Assembly: GCA_037176845.1 (NCBI GenBank)
Contig: JAYKXP010000106.1
Location: 62,001 to 126,000 of the forward strand
From: Paramarasmius palmivorus
Lineage: Eukaryota > Basidiomycota > Agaricomycetes > Agaricales > Marasmiaceae
Reading direction: 5' to 3'
Length of the DNA: 64,000 nt
Below, one piece after another: positions 10,904 through 22,765 of this stretch (position 1 is the first letter of the stretch; each line of letters starts with the position of its first letter). Made by a program: the position numbers and the translations under genes. The notes beneath the pieces are model-generated. The model was not told the DNA's origin, did not search any database, and saw only the letters and a list, made by a program, of their open reading frames with translations.

Positions 10904-12769
10904 CTATTGCCGCGACGAGCTCGCTCCGTAATACGACGTTGGATAGATCCGCCTTTCGATCCACCTACGAGGGCTACTGGGTCTGGCAGGTTGAAACTCT
11001 GGGATGGAACTCCTGTCTGAGTCTGCAAACTCGTAACCTGATCCTTCACTATCGGCCTCGCTCTCTGCGGATTCCTCCTCCTCCTCCTCCTCCTCGATGT
11101 ATATAGCATAATCCTCATCCCAATCCACCTCCTCAACAACCTCTCGAAATGATTTCAAGTCACTCCCCGAATAATTTTCGCTGTTTCGCACAACCTGCTT
11201 CTTCAACTTCATACCCCGCCGCATTCTTCTCTTCAGGCTATTGTAGAGATCGTCCACGAGTTCATGTTCGAATGTAAAGTAATTCAGAACAAGTGTTTCC
11301 AATGTAGGGAGAGGTAGTGGTTGATCCGAGTCGGGGGATTGGTATGCCAGCAATACCGGTATATCCATTGCGGAATGCTCGACACTCAAGATCAACGTCT
11401 GAATAGGTGCTGTCCATAGGTGTGGCCTCAGTGCCTCGACGAGAAAATTGTGTTCGCTGTATGTGCCATCTTGCCACCCAGGGAATTCAGCGAAACACAA
11501 TGTCTCCAACATGGGGAGGCGCAATGCGTGGAATGCTGCTTTGAAAAGGTCCTCGAAAAATGAAATGCTTTCATCGCCTTCCAACTCGGACCAGTCGACC
11601 ACGACTTGGAGGTTGGGGAACGGGCGTGTGTCGATATTATCACTATAAACGAGCATGGAATCCCAAGGTACCACCGTATCCCAACCTCTGACTGCGAAAG
11701 ATAAGCCGTCATTGACATCATCACCATCGACCTCGAGCGTTTTGACGACTCTTTCGCCTTCCGGGCAGAAGCCAGGAGCTAGGATTCTACCAATATCCCT
11801 CCAAAAAGAATCGACGTCTCCGATCGTCGCAAGTTCTGGATCCTCCGACTCGGACTCGGACTCGGATACGTGTATGTCCACCTGAACATAGGTGGTAGCG
11901 GGAAACGAGATATGTTTGAATATGCTGGTACCTTCCAGGAGAGAGAAATTCAGGTCTAGCCGGTGCAGTTTTGGGAGAACTGCAATGATACCATCTCCGG
12001 GATCATTGCAATACACCTCGTTCAAACTGAGGCGTTTGAGCACCGGCATGAACCTCAACGCCATGCAAAACAGTTGTGCGAATGCTGTTTTGCTGCCTGT
12101 CAGCTCAAGCGAAGTGAGGTTATGGGTGAGGGGAGAGTTGTATGCCAATCCACAATCGTCTAGGATAAGACGCCTAAGAAGAGGTGCATGTCCACCCAAA
12201 AAGTTGAGGGGGAGGTCGTAGCCATCACCGGATTGAACTTGAAGTTCCAGTGATCGAAGATTTGGAGCGGCTTGGACATACTTCGCCGCAAGATTTTCCA
12301 TTACCCTCGGTGACATGCGTAGTAATTTGAGTGTCTTCAGGCGCGGAAGATGCCTGTGCGTGTCATATAACGTCTCCGTCCTGGCGAGAATAACCTCCTT
12401 TGGAAGCCTGTCATTCGTTTTCCGAGAATGCTTGGTGTATTTGAACTCGATGTGAAGGGGAGCTCCCCCCGAACGTTTCAACATCTCTGTTGCCAGTTCA
12501 GGACTGCGAAAATCGGGAAACGTCCATAACGAATGGAGTTCGATGGCGATGGCGCGCCATCGTCGACAAACATGGGTGAGAGTTATGCGAAAGTTATGTT
12601 CAGGGCGCCTAGGTGTAAAATATTTGAAGATATCGCGTAGTATCTCGTTGGGAATGGACGACATGGGGTGATACCTATCGAGAACATAGCCTATTCCGTG
12701 GCTTCATGTTAGTTTGCCAGAATAGAGAAAGTCGCGTTGCCACGTACCGGGTACAATTTGAAGCGACAT
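10904..12769 (-). CDS. Type I F-box protein with LRR-like repeats and acidic C-terminus
   Basis: Two exons, 12769-12748 (22 nt, MSLQIVP) and 12690-10904, give 602 residues. The tiny first exon mirrors the MSVVP first exon of the three other type I genes. The F-box follows (SSIPNEILRDIFKYFTPRRP ... LTHVCRRWRAIAIELHSLW), then LRR-like strands (LPRLKTLKLLRMSP, APNLRSLELQV, APLLRRLILDDCGLAYNSPL, LTSLELTGSKTA, LPKLHRLDLNFSLL). Near the C-terminus lies an acidic run of Glu (IEEEEEEEESAESEADSE) encoded by repeated CTC/TCC triplets, then an Arg/Ser-rich tail. It is the most divergent and longest type I copy, and the only one with this acidic tail. The frame is intact. Predicted SCF adaptor; substrate unknown. 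Confidence 0.83.
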
Positions 12770-13200
12770 CCTCGCGACCAGAGCCTGAGGGTTTGATAAG
12801 ATTGAAACGTTGACCTTGGGAGATGGAGGTCAGTTACAATGAACGGAACTATAGATGATTTATGATTCCAACTTACCTCTTACACCAGTTGATGATGGTA
12901 AGGGTGAGAAACGCGGCCAAGACACGCGCGAGGCTCGTCTCGTTAAGCGATACGCTCGGACCAGATCTTGACTACTCCTCGGGTTCAATACTACCGCTTC
13001 AGGTACATAAAGACTACGTCGATAATACAGAGAAATTGATACTACATCAGCTGACATATATAATGTTCTTGCACTGAAAAAGATCATGATCCCGATTCCC
13101 AACAAGCACAGCCGAGCCATATACAGTACATGCAGAGGCATCTGGAAGTGCCAATGCCAGTCAAAGCGTATCCTCTTCCAAGATTCACTTGTCAAGACAC
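12770..13200. other. No supported gene
   Basis: Upstream region of the F-box gene, containing its probable promoter. Nothing else recognised. Confidence 0.4.
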
Positions 13201-15260
13201 AAAACTCAATCCAGAGAATAGCGCATTTCGTACGCCCTAAAACAGTGTCGCTGTATGCCATTGACCAAGCTGTCTTCACCCACTCCTAATTCTCTGGTTC
13301 ACTACCCAACTAACCACCTAAGATGCGTAGTCCCCAAGTGCGCCTTCTCCACGCCATCCCCAACGAACGTGATACCAGATCCACGAAAGCCTCCGTTCAT
13401 TCATCAAAGCGAGCTAAAGATCCGGTACGAAATCGACATTCAGCGTGGAGTCTGGACGAAACCGTATCCTGGGTAGGAGATGGTCGCGTCGCTTCAATCC
13501 CAGCTCGCCACCACTGAGCATTCGCCTTTTCTACAACGCAAGAAGAGCAAAACTTAAAAGATCCTCTGCGCTTGGAAGTACGAAAGCTGGATGAGGAATA
13601 GGAGGTAGTGTGGGTGATGTTGAGGATGCCAAGGCGCGTTGCACCAAGCACTCGTATGAAGGAAAAGGAGGAACGAGCAACGGGGGCGTGTCGGCGAGGT
13701 GAGAGTCTGAGGTTAAGGTACACCTGGAAGGTTCTGCGTCTACGCATCATTCGAGTGTTTGTCGCTCCAGAACGACATCCCCATCGCAATACGAGGTAGA
13801 AAACATCCTCCTAGTAGGATGTCGGGGCGGAAGAGAAGGTATGGGGCTAGGTGTGGGGTGAACGTTTGGGGAAGTTGGAACCGTTTTGAGGGACTGCGGT
13901 AGGCGGAAACGAATGTTCTCTAGCGAAGACGAATCATTCAAATCGCCTGGGATTAGAGGTTTTCAGAGATGTAGCGCGTGAATGTGATCTGGACGACCGA
14001 GAAGCACTGGGTGCGAGTGTGAAGGAAGGTACTAGTTGCTTGTGTCCACCTCCCAAAAGAGCCATATCTAACTCTACTCAAAGACGGACACGCATGCGTC
14101 GTTTGCGTTTGGTAGGCAGAGCATGAAATGGAAGGAGTGTGATTTTGGGTTGGGAAGATGGATGTCCCGTAACTTGGCAACGTTTTCGGGCCATAACCCA
14201 ATCTGCTTCACGTCGTGCATCCTTTCAACCTTTTCCAGTCATAACCAACCCTTCAGCTCCGATTCAAAAGGTATGATAGTGAGTTCCTGGGATGATGTGG
14301 GCGTCGAGAAATTGAGAATGAGCGAACGGGAAACAGATGGGCGAGTGGGATACGTTTGGCGGTCTCTTGGATAAGTTAATGGTATCCTATGAGCTCCACG
14401 CGTTTCGCTGGTCGTATGGACGTTGTCGGGGTTGAAGAGGTGCTGAGGAAGGATGTGTTGGGAGTCCACCAAGTCGCTCTTCTCAGCTCTCTCGCGAGGA
14501 AGGTGTACCGTTCTGAGAGACTGCGACAGACGGAAATGAACGTTCTCTAGCCGAGACATATCATTCAGATCTCCTAGAAGTGGATTTATGGGATTGAGAA
14601 TGGGTAGATGGGTGTGCGAATGTAGACTGAATGTAGGGGAGAAGGAAGGTGCTAGTTGCTTGTGTCCACCTCCCAAAAGCGCCGCATCCGCATCGACTGT
14701 GTGACAGGCATGCCAGGAAAGCGGGATACCGTACCCACGGAGCCTTGGAAGAGCGCTAGAACCGCGTTGTAGGGTCTGTTGGAATTGGCGTTGGGGAACG
14801 AGCAGTGCCTCGATGCTCTAGTTGAAGGCGAAGGAGCGTGTCGTTGATGGTCAACACTCTGGTAGCGGTATACGTTGCTGCTAGTTATAGGGTGAGGTTG
14901 GAGGCTATCGAGCAGTAGAGCATGAACTGGGAGGCGATTTTGGGCCAGGCAAATGGATGTTGCGTAGCCTTTCAACCTTCTCTAGCCATAACCAATCCTT
15001 CGGCTCCGATCAAAAGGCTACAATAGCGAGTTCCTAAGAACGTGCTTAGGTCGGTGGGATGGGTGTCGAAAGATAGAAAATGGGCGAAAGGGATCGTATG
15101 GATGAGTGAATGAACATTGTCTGATAAACGTTTGGCGGTCTTTTGGGTGAGTTGACGCCCTATCCCGTGCATTTCGCAGGTCGTATGAACATCCTTAGGG
15201 TTGAAGAGGCATCGTAAAGGCCATCGAGGAAGGGGTACGTTGGGAGTAGCGGAAAACACG
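13200..15260 (-). pseudogene. Tandem relics of an unnamed protein family (also at 56.3 kb)
   Basis: Two or more minus-strand repeat units, heavily decayed. The block 14160-14463 aligns with 14950-15260 (shared 'ataaccaa(c)ccttc(a/g)gctccgat', 'gtttggcggtct', 'gggttgaagagg'). 13880-14055 aligns with 14500-14680 (shared 'ctagttgcttgtgtccacc'). One unit reads WPENVAKLRDIHLPNP...HSFHFML at about 14110-14200, matching WPQNGAKLRDIHVFSP...SLFHFLV at 56.3 kb; another reads NAVLALFQGSVGT near 14750, matching NACLAFFQGSATT at 56.5 kb. Stops and frameshifts occur throughout. Function unknown; the assignment is by similarity within this window. Confidence 0.55.
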
Positions 15261-16084
15261 AAACCAGCCCGACTACTGCGTCTAATAACACTACCACCAT
15301 AGACTCTCTCAGCTTTTCCAAAAATCTTCTACCACTTCTCTCAAACGCTCGTATCCCACATCCATCCTACGCGAGATACGCCCTATGACGAGGAATGCAG
15401 AGTGGTGGTTAAAGCTTGAGGAAGTGTCGGGGAGATTATCCTAAGCCTTGGTCGCGCGGAAGAAGACTCGGGTAGGGGCAGGGGTCATCTTTGGCTGTAC
15501 ACGATGTATGGGTAGGATAGCTGGAATCAACAGGGTATGCCTCGGAAAATGTTCAACGTTCAAGGGCATCAGGATAACTTGACATCTGGGGCTGGAAATT
15601 GAACATTGGCTTCAATAGACAACGGGAGAAGCAGCTTTTACCTGGGCGAAATAGTCTTTATTGTCCATTTCACGAAGATTCCACCATCGCGGTGAGTGTA
15701 CACGGCCCATTGAAGTGTTATGGGAAAGGGTGAGATGATGGTAGTGAGAAAGAGCCGTCGGGCGTTTCGGACGAGTCACTTTTCCGGCAGTCTGTCTGTG
15801 CGGGCTCGCCGACACGCTCTCTCCTTGGAATTCCTCGTCGTACCACCTTGGCTTTTCCCCCTCAAAACCCACCATGCACGATGTTCCAGGCCCCAGGAGC
15901 GGAGAGAATTGGGAGGGGGTATACTTGCGAGGAGATGAGGAGAGATTGGGGAGCATAGCGGTCGCAGCAAAGACGCGTCGCGGCACCTTGTTCCCAAACC
16001 ACTCTTCAACCCATCCATTCCTTCTAATACAACCCCGAGGAGTTTCTCAAGACACGGAGCAAGGATAGGAAAGTGCTCAGATAA
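15261..16084. other. No supported gene
   Basis: Open frames of about 120 codons exist on the minus strand (15612-15986) but carry no recognisable domain. A short motif 'tcgggcgtttcgg.cgagtc' at about 15758 recurs at about 19230, next to the foldback element. Confidence 0.4.
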
Positions 16085-16400
16085 AGAAGGATGGTACTAG
16101 CAAGTCGGTTTGAAGAAGTTCAATTTCGGTTCAATTTCGGTTTGACGATCTTTCTGGACTTGGTCCGACCGTGTCTTGACTTCTCGTGATTCTCAGATAG
16201 CTCGCGTCTAACCCCGAGCACCAGCCTCAAGATGATGCACCGGAGCAAGTTGCATCCTTGCCTGTCCATGGTCAGTATGCCGTTGAATGTTCCCGCTTAG
16301 TTCTTGCGCTGATTTCGAACTGCTAGAACGACCCGAGCCCAGGTCGTGGTGGTCATGGGAGGCTGTCACTGGCTCGAGTATAAACATTTTCATGTGCTAG
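16085..16400 (+). pseudogene. 3'-terminal remnant of a GNQYN-family gene
   Basis: The sequence aligns with the 3' end and downstream flank of pseudogene B (20780-21000): 'gaagttcaat.tcggtttga', 'gattctcagat.gct', 'accccgagcacc', 'tccttgcctgtccatggtca' and 'catgtgctag'. Part (16350-16398) also matches 27385-27452, downstream of copy C. The upstream 1.5 kb of the gene is missing. The remnant marks the left border of a segmental duplication that includes the adjacent F-box gene. Confidence 0.65.
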
Positions 16401-16467
16401 GATATACGATACACATGAAACTTAAAGCAGACCTCTACTTCACTGCCCATGTATACTACGTCCGCGT

Positions 16468-17897
16468 CTAGTCGAATACGGGATATACTCCATCATCAAC
16501 ACCTGAAAATGTGTATATCTCCTCGCAACCCTCCTGCTCCACATAACGCGAACCATGTAGAATCAATTTCCGAAGAGGCCTCGATGGCCAATCAGACGTT
16601 AACGCGTATTTCATCAGGTCAGCTGGAAATGCTATCATCTCCAACACCGGGAATTCTAAGACGTGTAACCTCCGGAATGTCGCCTTGAAAAACGCTTCAA
16701 AGAGGGCGTGATCCCCATATCGAGCTGAACCCTTTTTAGACCAAGTGATCCTGGTCGAAAAGTTTGGGGGATAAAGCGCGGCGTGCTCCGAAGGCTCACT
16801 CAGGCTGTCACCAGTAGAGAAACCAGATGGCAGCGGAGTGTGCCATGCCCTCAACGTGAACGAGGTGGTATCAGCGCAACAGGTAGCTGCTAGGGTCTTG
16901 ACGTCCCTCTCGTATCCTGGACAAAAATCCGGAGAAAAGACTCGAGTAACGTCAACCAAAAAGGTATCCACTTCATCGAGCGTTGCATTGAGAGTAGCTC
17001 TTTCAAGGGTGGTAATCTTTACAACAGCGGTACCCGGAAAAGAGATGTGATTGAATAATCTGGAACCGTTCAGGAGGTAAGACCACTTTATGTCGAGTTT
17101 GCGCAGCATTGGGAGATTGGCAACTGGTGTGTTGGTGGCAGGAGCCCGGCAATACACATCACATAGACAGAGGCATTCAAGCACTGGCATAAAATGCAGT
17201 GCATCGCAGAACCTCTCCTCTAGGACTGTTTCGTAGCCTCCCGTTAACTTGAGTGACGTGAGGTTGGAAAGAAGCGGGGAGTTATATGCTAATCCACAAC
17301 CCTTGAGGGCCATATCCACGAGGAGAGGTGCGGTACCGCCCAAGAAATTAAGGGGTAGAGAGCATTCATCATCATAGTCACTAGTGATATATAGTGACCG
17401 AAGTAATGGAGCAGCTTTTGTATGCTCCTCTGCAAGCGTGTATAACGAGAAGTCGTCGATGTAGGGGAATTCGATGGTCTCGAGGCGATGAGAATGTGAC
17501 AGCGCTTCTGATAACAGCTGCATTCGGGCAATATGATACTCTCTCGAAGCTCCCGTCGATGAGTAGCAGTGTTTGAAATGGATGCGCAGAGGTGCTTGTC
17601 CTGAGCGCTTCAACATCTCTTTTGCGAGTTCTGGGGAGCGGAAATCGAGGAAAGTCCATAGAAAATGTAAACCGATTGCGGTCTCACGCCAGTGTCGGCA
17701 AACATGGGTGAGGACGAGGCCAAAATTGTCTTCCGGCCGTTGAGGGATGAGATACTTGAAAATCTCACAAAGAAGCTCGGTAGGAAAGCACAATATAGAG
17801 TGGGTTGTCTTCAGCACGTCTTGGACTTCTCGATAATTTATATCAGTGTACAAAGAAAACAAAGAAGTAATGGGAACGTACCAGGTACAACAGACAT
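16468..17897 (-). CDS. Type I F-box protein (duplicated copy, shortened C-terminus)
   Basis: Exon 1 (17897-17882, MSVVP) and exon 2 (17828-16468) splice in frame to 458 residues. The F-box region reads FPTELLCEIFKYLIPQRPED... LTHVCRHWRETAIGLHFLW, followed by LRR-like strands (APLLRSLYITSDYD, LNFLGGTAPLLVDMALKGCG, LSNLTSLKLTGGYETVLEE, LPMLRKLDIKWSYL). Compared with the 27.6 kb copy, about 55-60 residues are missing between LILHGSRYVEQ and EGCEEIYTF, but the frame is kept. It is a close sister of the gene at 21.0-22.6 kb; both lie in a duplicated segment. Predicted SCF subunit; possibly functional. Confidence 0.8.
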
Positions 17898-18043
17898 CCT
17901 CGCAGTTCCTCACAGGCAAAAGTATTCGCTCCGGTATCAAACAAAGTGCCACGACTACAGGGTAACGATTAGTTACAGCCCAAGGATCCATTTACACGAC
18001 ACACATACCTTATCACAAATCGAGAGGAAGTCGAGTGTGGTCG

Positions 18044-18230
18044 CTGTTTGAATGAGAGCGAGATTTCTGATATGCTCCAAGTCACCGCTTAGAGGGTTCG
18101 TCGACTGTTTCGATATCAAGCGAGCTGTCGGTATCGAGTCAGCCTAGGGGAGACTACCTGTCCCAAGCAGAGAACACGGAAAATGGACAATGTTGAACGA
18201 CGAGTGTGGTGGTTGAGAAAGCAGGTCGCG
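18044..18230. repeat. Conserved 5' flank of type I F-box genes, copy 1
   Basis: The sequence upstream of the gene is shared with 29405-29585 and, less completely, 22766-22915: 'atttctgatatgctc.aagtcaccgctt', 'gattcgttgactgtttcgat' (variants), 'gagtcagcctaggggag', 'aatggacaatgttgaacga' and 'gttgagaaagca'. It may simply be duplicated promoter and 5' UTR sequence. Confidence 0.6.
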
Positions 18231-18272
18231 CCAAGAAAAGCCAAACGATATCAAGGGACAATCACGACCCTA

Positions 18273-18581
18273 GTTTCTACCGGTCGAAATTCAAGCCAAA
18301 ATCACAGCTAATTTCTAGTATATATAGCATATTTTTGTGCGCACTTTTACCCCATTTCTCGAGCCGGAAAGTGCGAAAAATAGATATTATTTACTCTGGT
18401 CAAAATAACAAAGGAAATATCAGAGATAAAGAGAGCGAAATCAGAAAAAAAAACTCGGCATTTATATGTTCTTTATCACCAGGAAAAAAGATATCTTTTG
18501 ACCGTCCATTTAAGAATTACCGTTCAGTGCCCGCCGTCGGTCCACTGGCGGGAGATGAGTACTGTTCCCGACGGTGGCAGG
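18273..18581 (+). repeat. Left arm of the foldback element
   Basis: 309 bp, reverse complement of 18873-19184 apart from one 3-bp indel, including an identical run of nine A. Confidence 0.9.
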
Positions 18582-18872
18582 CAGTTGTCTTTGTCGTTCC
18601 CGGATGAGGATGATCCTGTGGAATTCTTGTATTTTTGATTGTATGTTCTAAATCTCCTGGCTATGTCACTCAGTGCCGTGAGGTGACTTGTCATACGAAC
18701 CGGTGGGGTGCATAGTTGGCCGTGGCACGTATTTCTTAGGTATTGCTGTTTCCTTGTACATAGCGTGTAGTACGGACCCCCTGTTGTTCCGAAATGGGAC
18801 CATTCGACAGGGTAATCTATCTATCTATCTATCCCAGGTCATTTCCACCATGGGCACTAGATAAAATTATCA

Positions 18873-19184
18873 CCTGCCACCGTCGGGAACTCAAGTACTC
18901 ATCTCCCGCCAGTGGACCGACGGCGGGCACTGAACGGTAATTCTTAAATGGACGGTCAAAAGATATCTTTTTTCCTGGTGATAAAGAACATATAAATGCC
19001 GAGTTTTTTTTTCTGATTTCGCTCTCTTTATCTCTGATATTTCCTTTGTTATTTTGACCAGAGTAAATAATATCTATTTTTCGCACTTTCCGGCTCGAGA
19101 AATGGGGTAAAAGTGCGCACAAAAATATGCTATATATACTAGAAATTAGCTGTGATTTTGGCTTGAATTTCGACCGGTAGAAAC
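18873..19184 (-). repeat. Right arm of the foldback element
   Basis: 312 bp, reverse complement of 18273-18581. Confidence 0.9.
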
Positions 19185-19252
19185 CGGCAAGCCGTGAATT
19201 GTGAAGGAGCTGCAAAGGAGCTGTCGCCCTCGGGCGTTTCGGCCGAGTCGCT

Positions 19253-20880
19253 TTGGTGGATCGCTCTTCCCGCTTTGCCGCCGTTCTTTGTTCTTCTTTC
19301 AACTGCATCGTTCCCCTCATATCGGAGGTCCAGTCTCTCCGGCTTTTGACATGTTCCCAGGTCACCATCAAAGGGGACAACACATTCAACCACGTACATG
19401 GGAACCGGTTCAACACCCAATCCCTTCGACAGTCGACAGGAGAAAGAGCGCGACGAGGTGTGTGAAATGGTCTCCCTTGGGCATCTATACAAGACCACAT
19501 TTTGGGAAGACCTTTACCTCGATCAGTTAAGGTTGTGTCCCTAGATGAACTCTCCTATAACTCAAACTAACACACTCGATTACTATAGCAGCAAATTGGA
19601 TGCAGTCAAAACAGCATGTAGTTGAATTCACGAGGCGCACTCTACAAAGGACCTACCGGATCCAACTTTTATGTCTATGGCACAGAAAAGATCAGGGCCA
19701 ATATCCTCCTTTCATTACAAATGTTGCAAGACGACATTCCCCTTCGGGTCTTCCAGCAGCTCACGTCGACTGAGATGGACTGCTGCCTCCTAGACAGCGG
19801 TCGGCGATAAAGGAGGAATACATACCTTGACGATCGCCACTCATCCTTAGATCACAAACACCGAGACTTTGACAGGAACGAGGAATATCTCTACATGAAA
19901 CACCTCTTTCAGAGCCTGAGGCCGCCGCACACGGTCGCGCTCGACATGATCGATGATGGCGTTCGTTTCGATACCATTTACTCTCCTTCACTGGGAGCTG
20001 TTGCGAGGTGGCCGCAGGATGATGGGCCATTGTGGAAAGTGTTGAAGATCGAGGGGCCGGTCGACGAAACAACAGTGGGCAATGGGTCAATCCGGTGAGT
20101 GCAATTAGCCAGGCATTCGGTTTCGATTCGTGCATGCTGATCTCCGTAGTTTTAAGGGAGACAAACCAGAAGAACTGCATGCTGAAGCCTCTCGGTTCCC
20201 AACTGATCCCTTCCGGAGGACTTGGCTGTAGCCTGTCACAAAGCTCAAGAATCATCGATGTCCACGAGATTTGGGGAACCGAGGAACGATGTTGTACGTA
20301 CCTTCCCTTTACATAACTGTAACTATGTAATAATCTCTTTCCTTTCGATTCATAGGCGACTTTTTCCCCATCGCGCTCAAGTCTACACCACACCCCGAAT
20401 CCAATCACACGAACCTACACCTCCACTTGAACACTCCCCACCCATCTACCTCTTTATCTATCCTCTCCCTATATCAGCATCCAAAGTCATATCATGGCAG
20501 CACGGACACACCTAAACGCACTTTTGGTCTTTCGACCAAAACGGCCACTCTGCAATATCGGACTCGGAGGACGAACATCGACAATGGGGCCTTCCAGAGC
20601 TTACACCGTACATACAGTATAGTGCGGAATTACACTCATGGCCGTAACACGTTTATACTGGCCTCTGCGAGTGGCAGATCGCTCGAGGGTTGGACCCTGC
20701 TACAGCTGATTTTGCGAGGAGTTTTTAGTGTATCCAGAGTTGGAGATTGTTGGTGTCGGTGATGGGAAGGTGGCGGCAAGGTTTGAGTTTGGAGAAGTTC
20801 AATGTCGGTTTGATCATCTTTCTTGGGGTTGGTCGTATATTGACTTGTTGTGATTCTCAGATGGCTCTCGTCTGACCCCG
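19253..20880 (+). pseudogene. GNQYN-family copy B, decayed
   Basis: The N-terminal motif is preserved as CSQVTIKGDNTFNHVHGNRF (about 19348-19410). The next block, KTTFWEDLYLDQLR (19490-19530), corresponds to KSFWGDLF in other copies, so roughly 150 codons including two exons have been deleted. Further blocks are RGALYKGPTGSNFYVYG, LQMLQDDIPLRVFQQLTSTE, VRFDTIYSPSLGAVARWPQD (about 19950), FKGDKPEELHAEA, PPIYLFIYPLPISASKVISW (about 20440) and QWGLPELTP, separated by stops (for example the TAA at 19808-19810) and frameshifts. The 3' flank converges on the F-box gene at 21.0 kb. Clearly non-functional. Confidence 0.78.
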
Positions 20881-21045
20881 AGCACCGGCCTGAAGATGAT
20901 ACACCAGAACAGGTTGGATCCTTGCCTGTCCATGGTCAGTATCCTGTTGAATGTACCAAGTTAGTTCTCGTGCTGCTTTCATGTGCTAGTTCCAACGTTG
21001 TCCTTCATCAGGGATATATGGTACACTTGAAGTCAGACCTCCACT

Positions 21046-22613
21046 TCATTGCCCATGTATACTATGTCCGGTTCTACTCGAATATGATACTTCGTCAATC
21101 CCTCGCAGTGTGTACATCTCCTCGCAACCCTCATGTTTCCGTACAACCGACTTCTTCAGCTTTGTACCCTGCCTTGACCTCCTAGCCTCTCGTAACATCG
21201 GAAAGATAAGCATCATGAGGACCAGCACCGGAATGGACTGAATGTCGCTCCTCATGTCGCGGCATGCCTACTCCACGTAACACGAACCATGTAAAATCAG
21301 TTTCTGAAGAGGCTTTGATGGCCAATGAGACGTTAACGCGTATTTCATCAGGTCAGCTGGAAACGCTATCGTCTCCAACGCCGGGAACTGTAAGGTGTGT
21401 AACGTCCGGAATGTCGCCTTGAAAATAGTTTCAAAGAGGACGCGATCTCCGTATTGGGCTGAACCCTTTTTAGACCAATTGATCCTGGTCGAGACATTTG
21501 GGGGATAAAGCGCGGCGTGCTCACTATTACTAGTAGAGAAACCGGGTGGCAACGGGGTATGCCATGTCCTCAGCACGAATGAGGTGGTATCAGCGCCAGT
21601 AGCTGCCAGGGTCTTGACATCCCTCTGATATCCTGGACAAAAATTTGGGGAAAAGACTCGGGTAACGTCGGCCCAAAAGGTGTCCATTTCGTTGACCGTC
21701 GCATCGATAACATCTATGTCAAAGACAGTGATTTGTACTAGGGCGGTACCCGGAAACGAGATGTGGTTGAATATTCTGGAACTATCCAGGTAAGAGCACT
21801 TTATGTCGAGTTTGCGTAGCATCGGGAGATTGGCAACTGGTGTGTTGGCGGCAGGAGCCTCGTAATACACCTCATCTAGATAGAGGCATTCAAGCACCGG
21901 CATAAAATGCAGTGCATCGCAGAACCTCTCCTCTAGGTCTGTTTCGTAGCCTCCTGTCAACTTGAGTGACGTGAGATTGGAAAGAAGCGGGGAGTTATAT
22001 TCCAATCCACAACCATTGAGGGCCATATCCACGAGAAGAGGTGCGGTACCGCCCAAGAAATCAATGGGTAGATGAGAACCATCATCACTAGTGATATGTA
22101 GCGACCGAAGCGATGGAGCAGCTTTTTTATGCTTCTCAACAAGCGCTTCTAACGAAATGCAGTCGATGTCGAGTTCGATGGTCTCGAGGCGATGAGAATG
22201 TAACAGCGCTTCTGATAACAGCTGAATTCGAGGAATAAGATACTCATCCGGTGAAACTCCCGTCGATGGGAACTTCAAGTCGCAGTGTTTGAATTGGATG
22301 CGCAGAGGCGCTTGTCCTGAGCGCTTCAACATCTCTTTTGCGAGTTCTGGGGAGCGAAAATCGGGGAAAGTCCATAGGAAATGTAAACCGATTGCAATGT
22401 CACGCCAGTGTCGGCAAACGTGGGTGAGGACGAGACCAAAATCGTCTTCTGGCCGTTGAGGGATGAGATACTTGAAGATTTCACAAAGAAGTTCAGTCGG
22501 AAAGTATGGTGTGGGATGGCTTGTCTTCAGCACGTCTCGATCTTTTCAATAATTTGGGTCAGTGTATATAGAAAACAAAGAGGTAATGAGAACGTACCAG
22601 GTACCACAGACAT
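21046..22613 (-). pseudogene. Type I F-box gene with a premature in-frame TAG
   Basis: Exon 1 (22613-22598, MSVVP) and exon 2 (from 22541) splice in frame: FPTELLCEIFKYLIPQRPED, LTHVCRHWRDIAIGLHFLW, then LRR-like strands nearly identical to the 16.5 kb sister. Translation ends after LILHGSCYVE at a TAG on the minus strand (21268-21270). The same frame stays open beyond it to 21046 and reads LREARRSRQGTKLKKSVVRK and EGCEEMYTLRGIDEVSY, matching the C-terminus of the 16.5 and 27.6 kb copies. As it stands the product would be 429 residues, lacking the last 60-75. A shortened but active protein cannot be excluded. Confidence 0.75.
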
Positions 22614-22765
22614 CCTCCGAGTCGCAGGTCCTCACAGGCAAAAGTGTTCGTTCCGGTATCAAACAAAGTGCCACGACTAGAGGGTAGCGATGAGTTACAG
22701 TCTCAAGATCCACTTGCAAGACATACCTTATCACAAATCGAGAGGAAGTTGAGTATGGTCGCGGT

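Larger units (their letters stand above)
18273..19184. mobile_element. Foldback/TIR element with nearly identical arms of about 310 bp
   Basis: The left arm (18273-18581) and right arm (18873-19184) are reverse complements. By eye they differ only by a 3-bp indel near the inner end (agtact-gttccc against agtacttgagttccc). Outer ends begin gtttctaccggtcgaaattc. The unique centre (18582-18872) has no convincing ORF and holds a short (TCTA)n run near 18812-18832. Translating either arm gives the same meaningless peptide, so long frames here are artefacts. No clear target-site duplication was found (left flank ...cgaccct(a), right flank cggcaag...). The element sits between a duplicated F-box segment and the 5' end of pseudogene B. 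Most likely a non-autonomous foldback DNA transposon. Confidence 0.85.

Noticed and set aside
18206..19500. Two long frames on opposite strands encoding the same peptide (FYRSKFKPKSQ...)
   Set aside because: They are the two arms of the foldback element translated in both directions; the peptide has no domain character.
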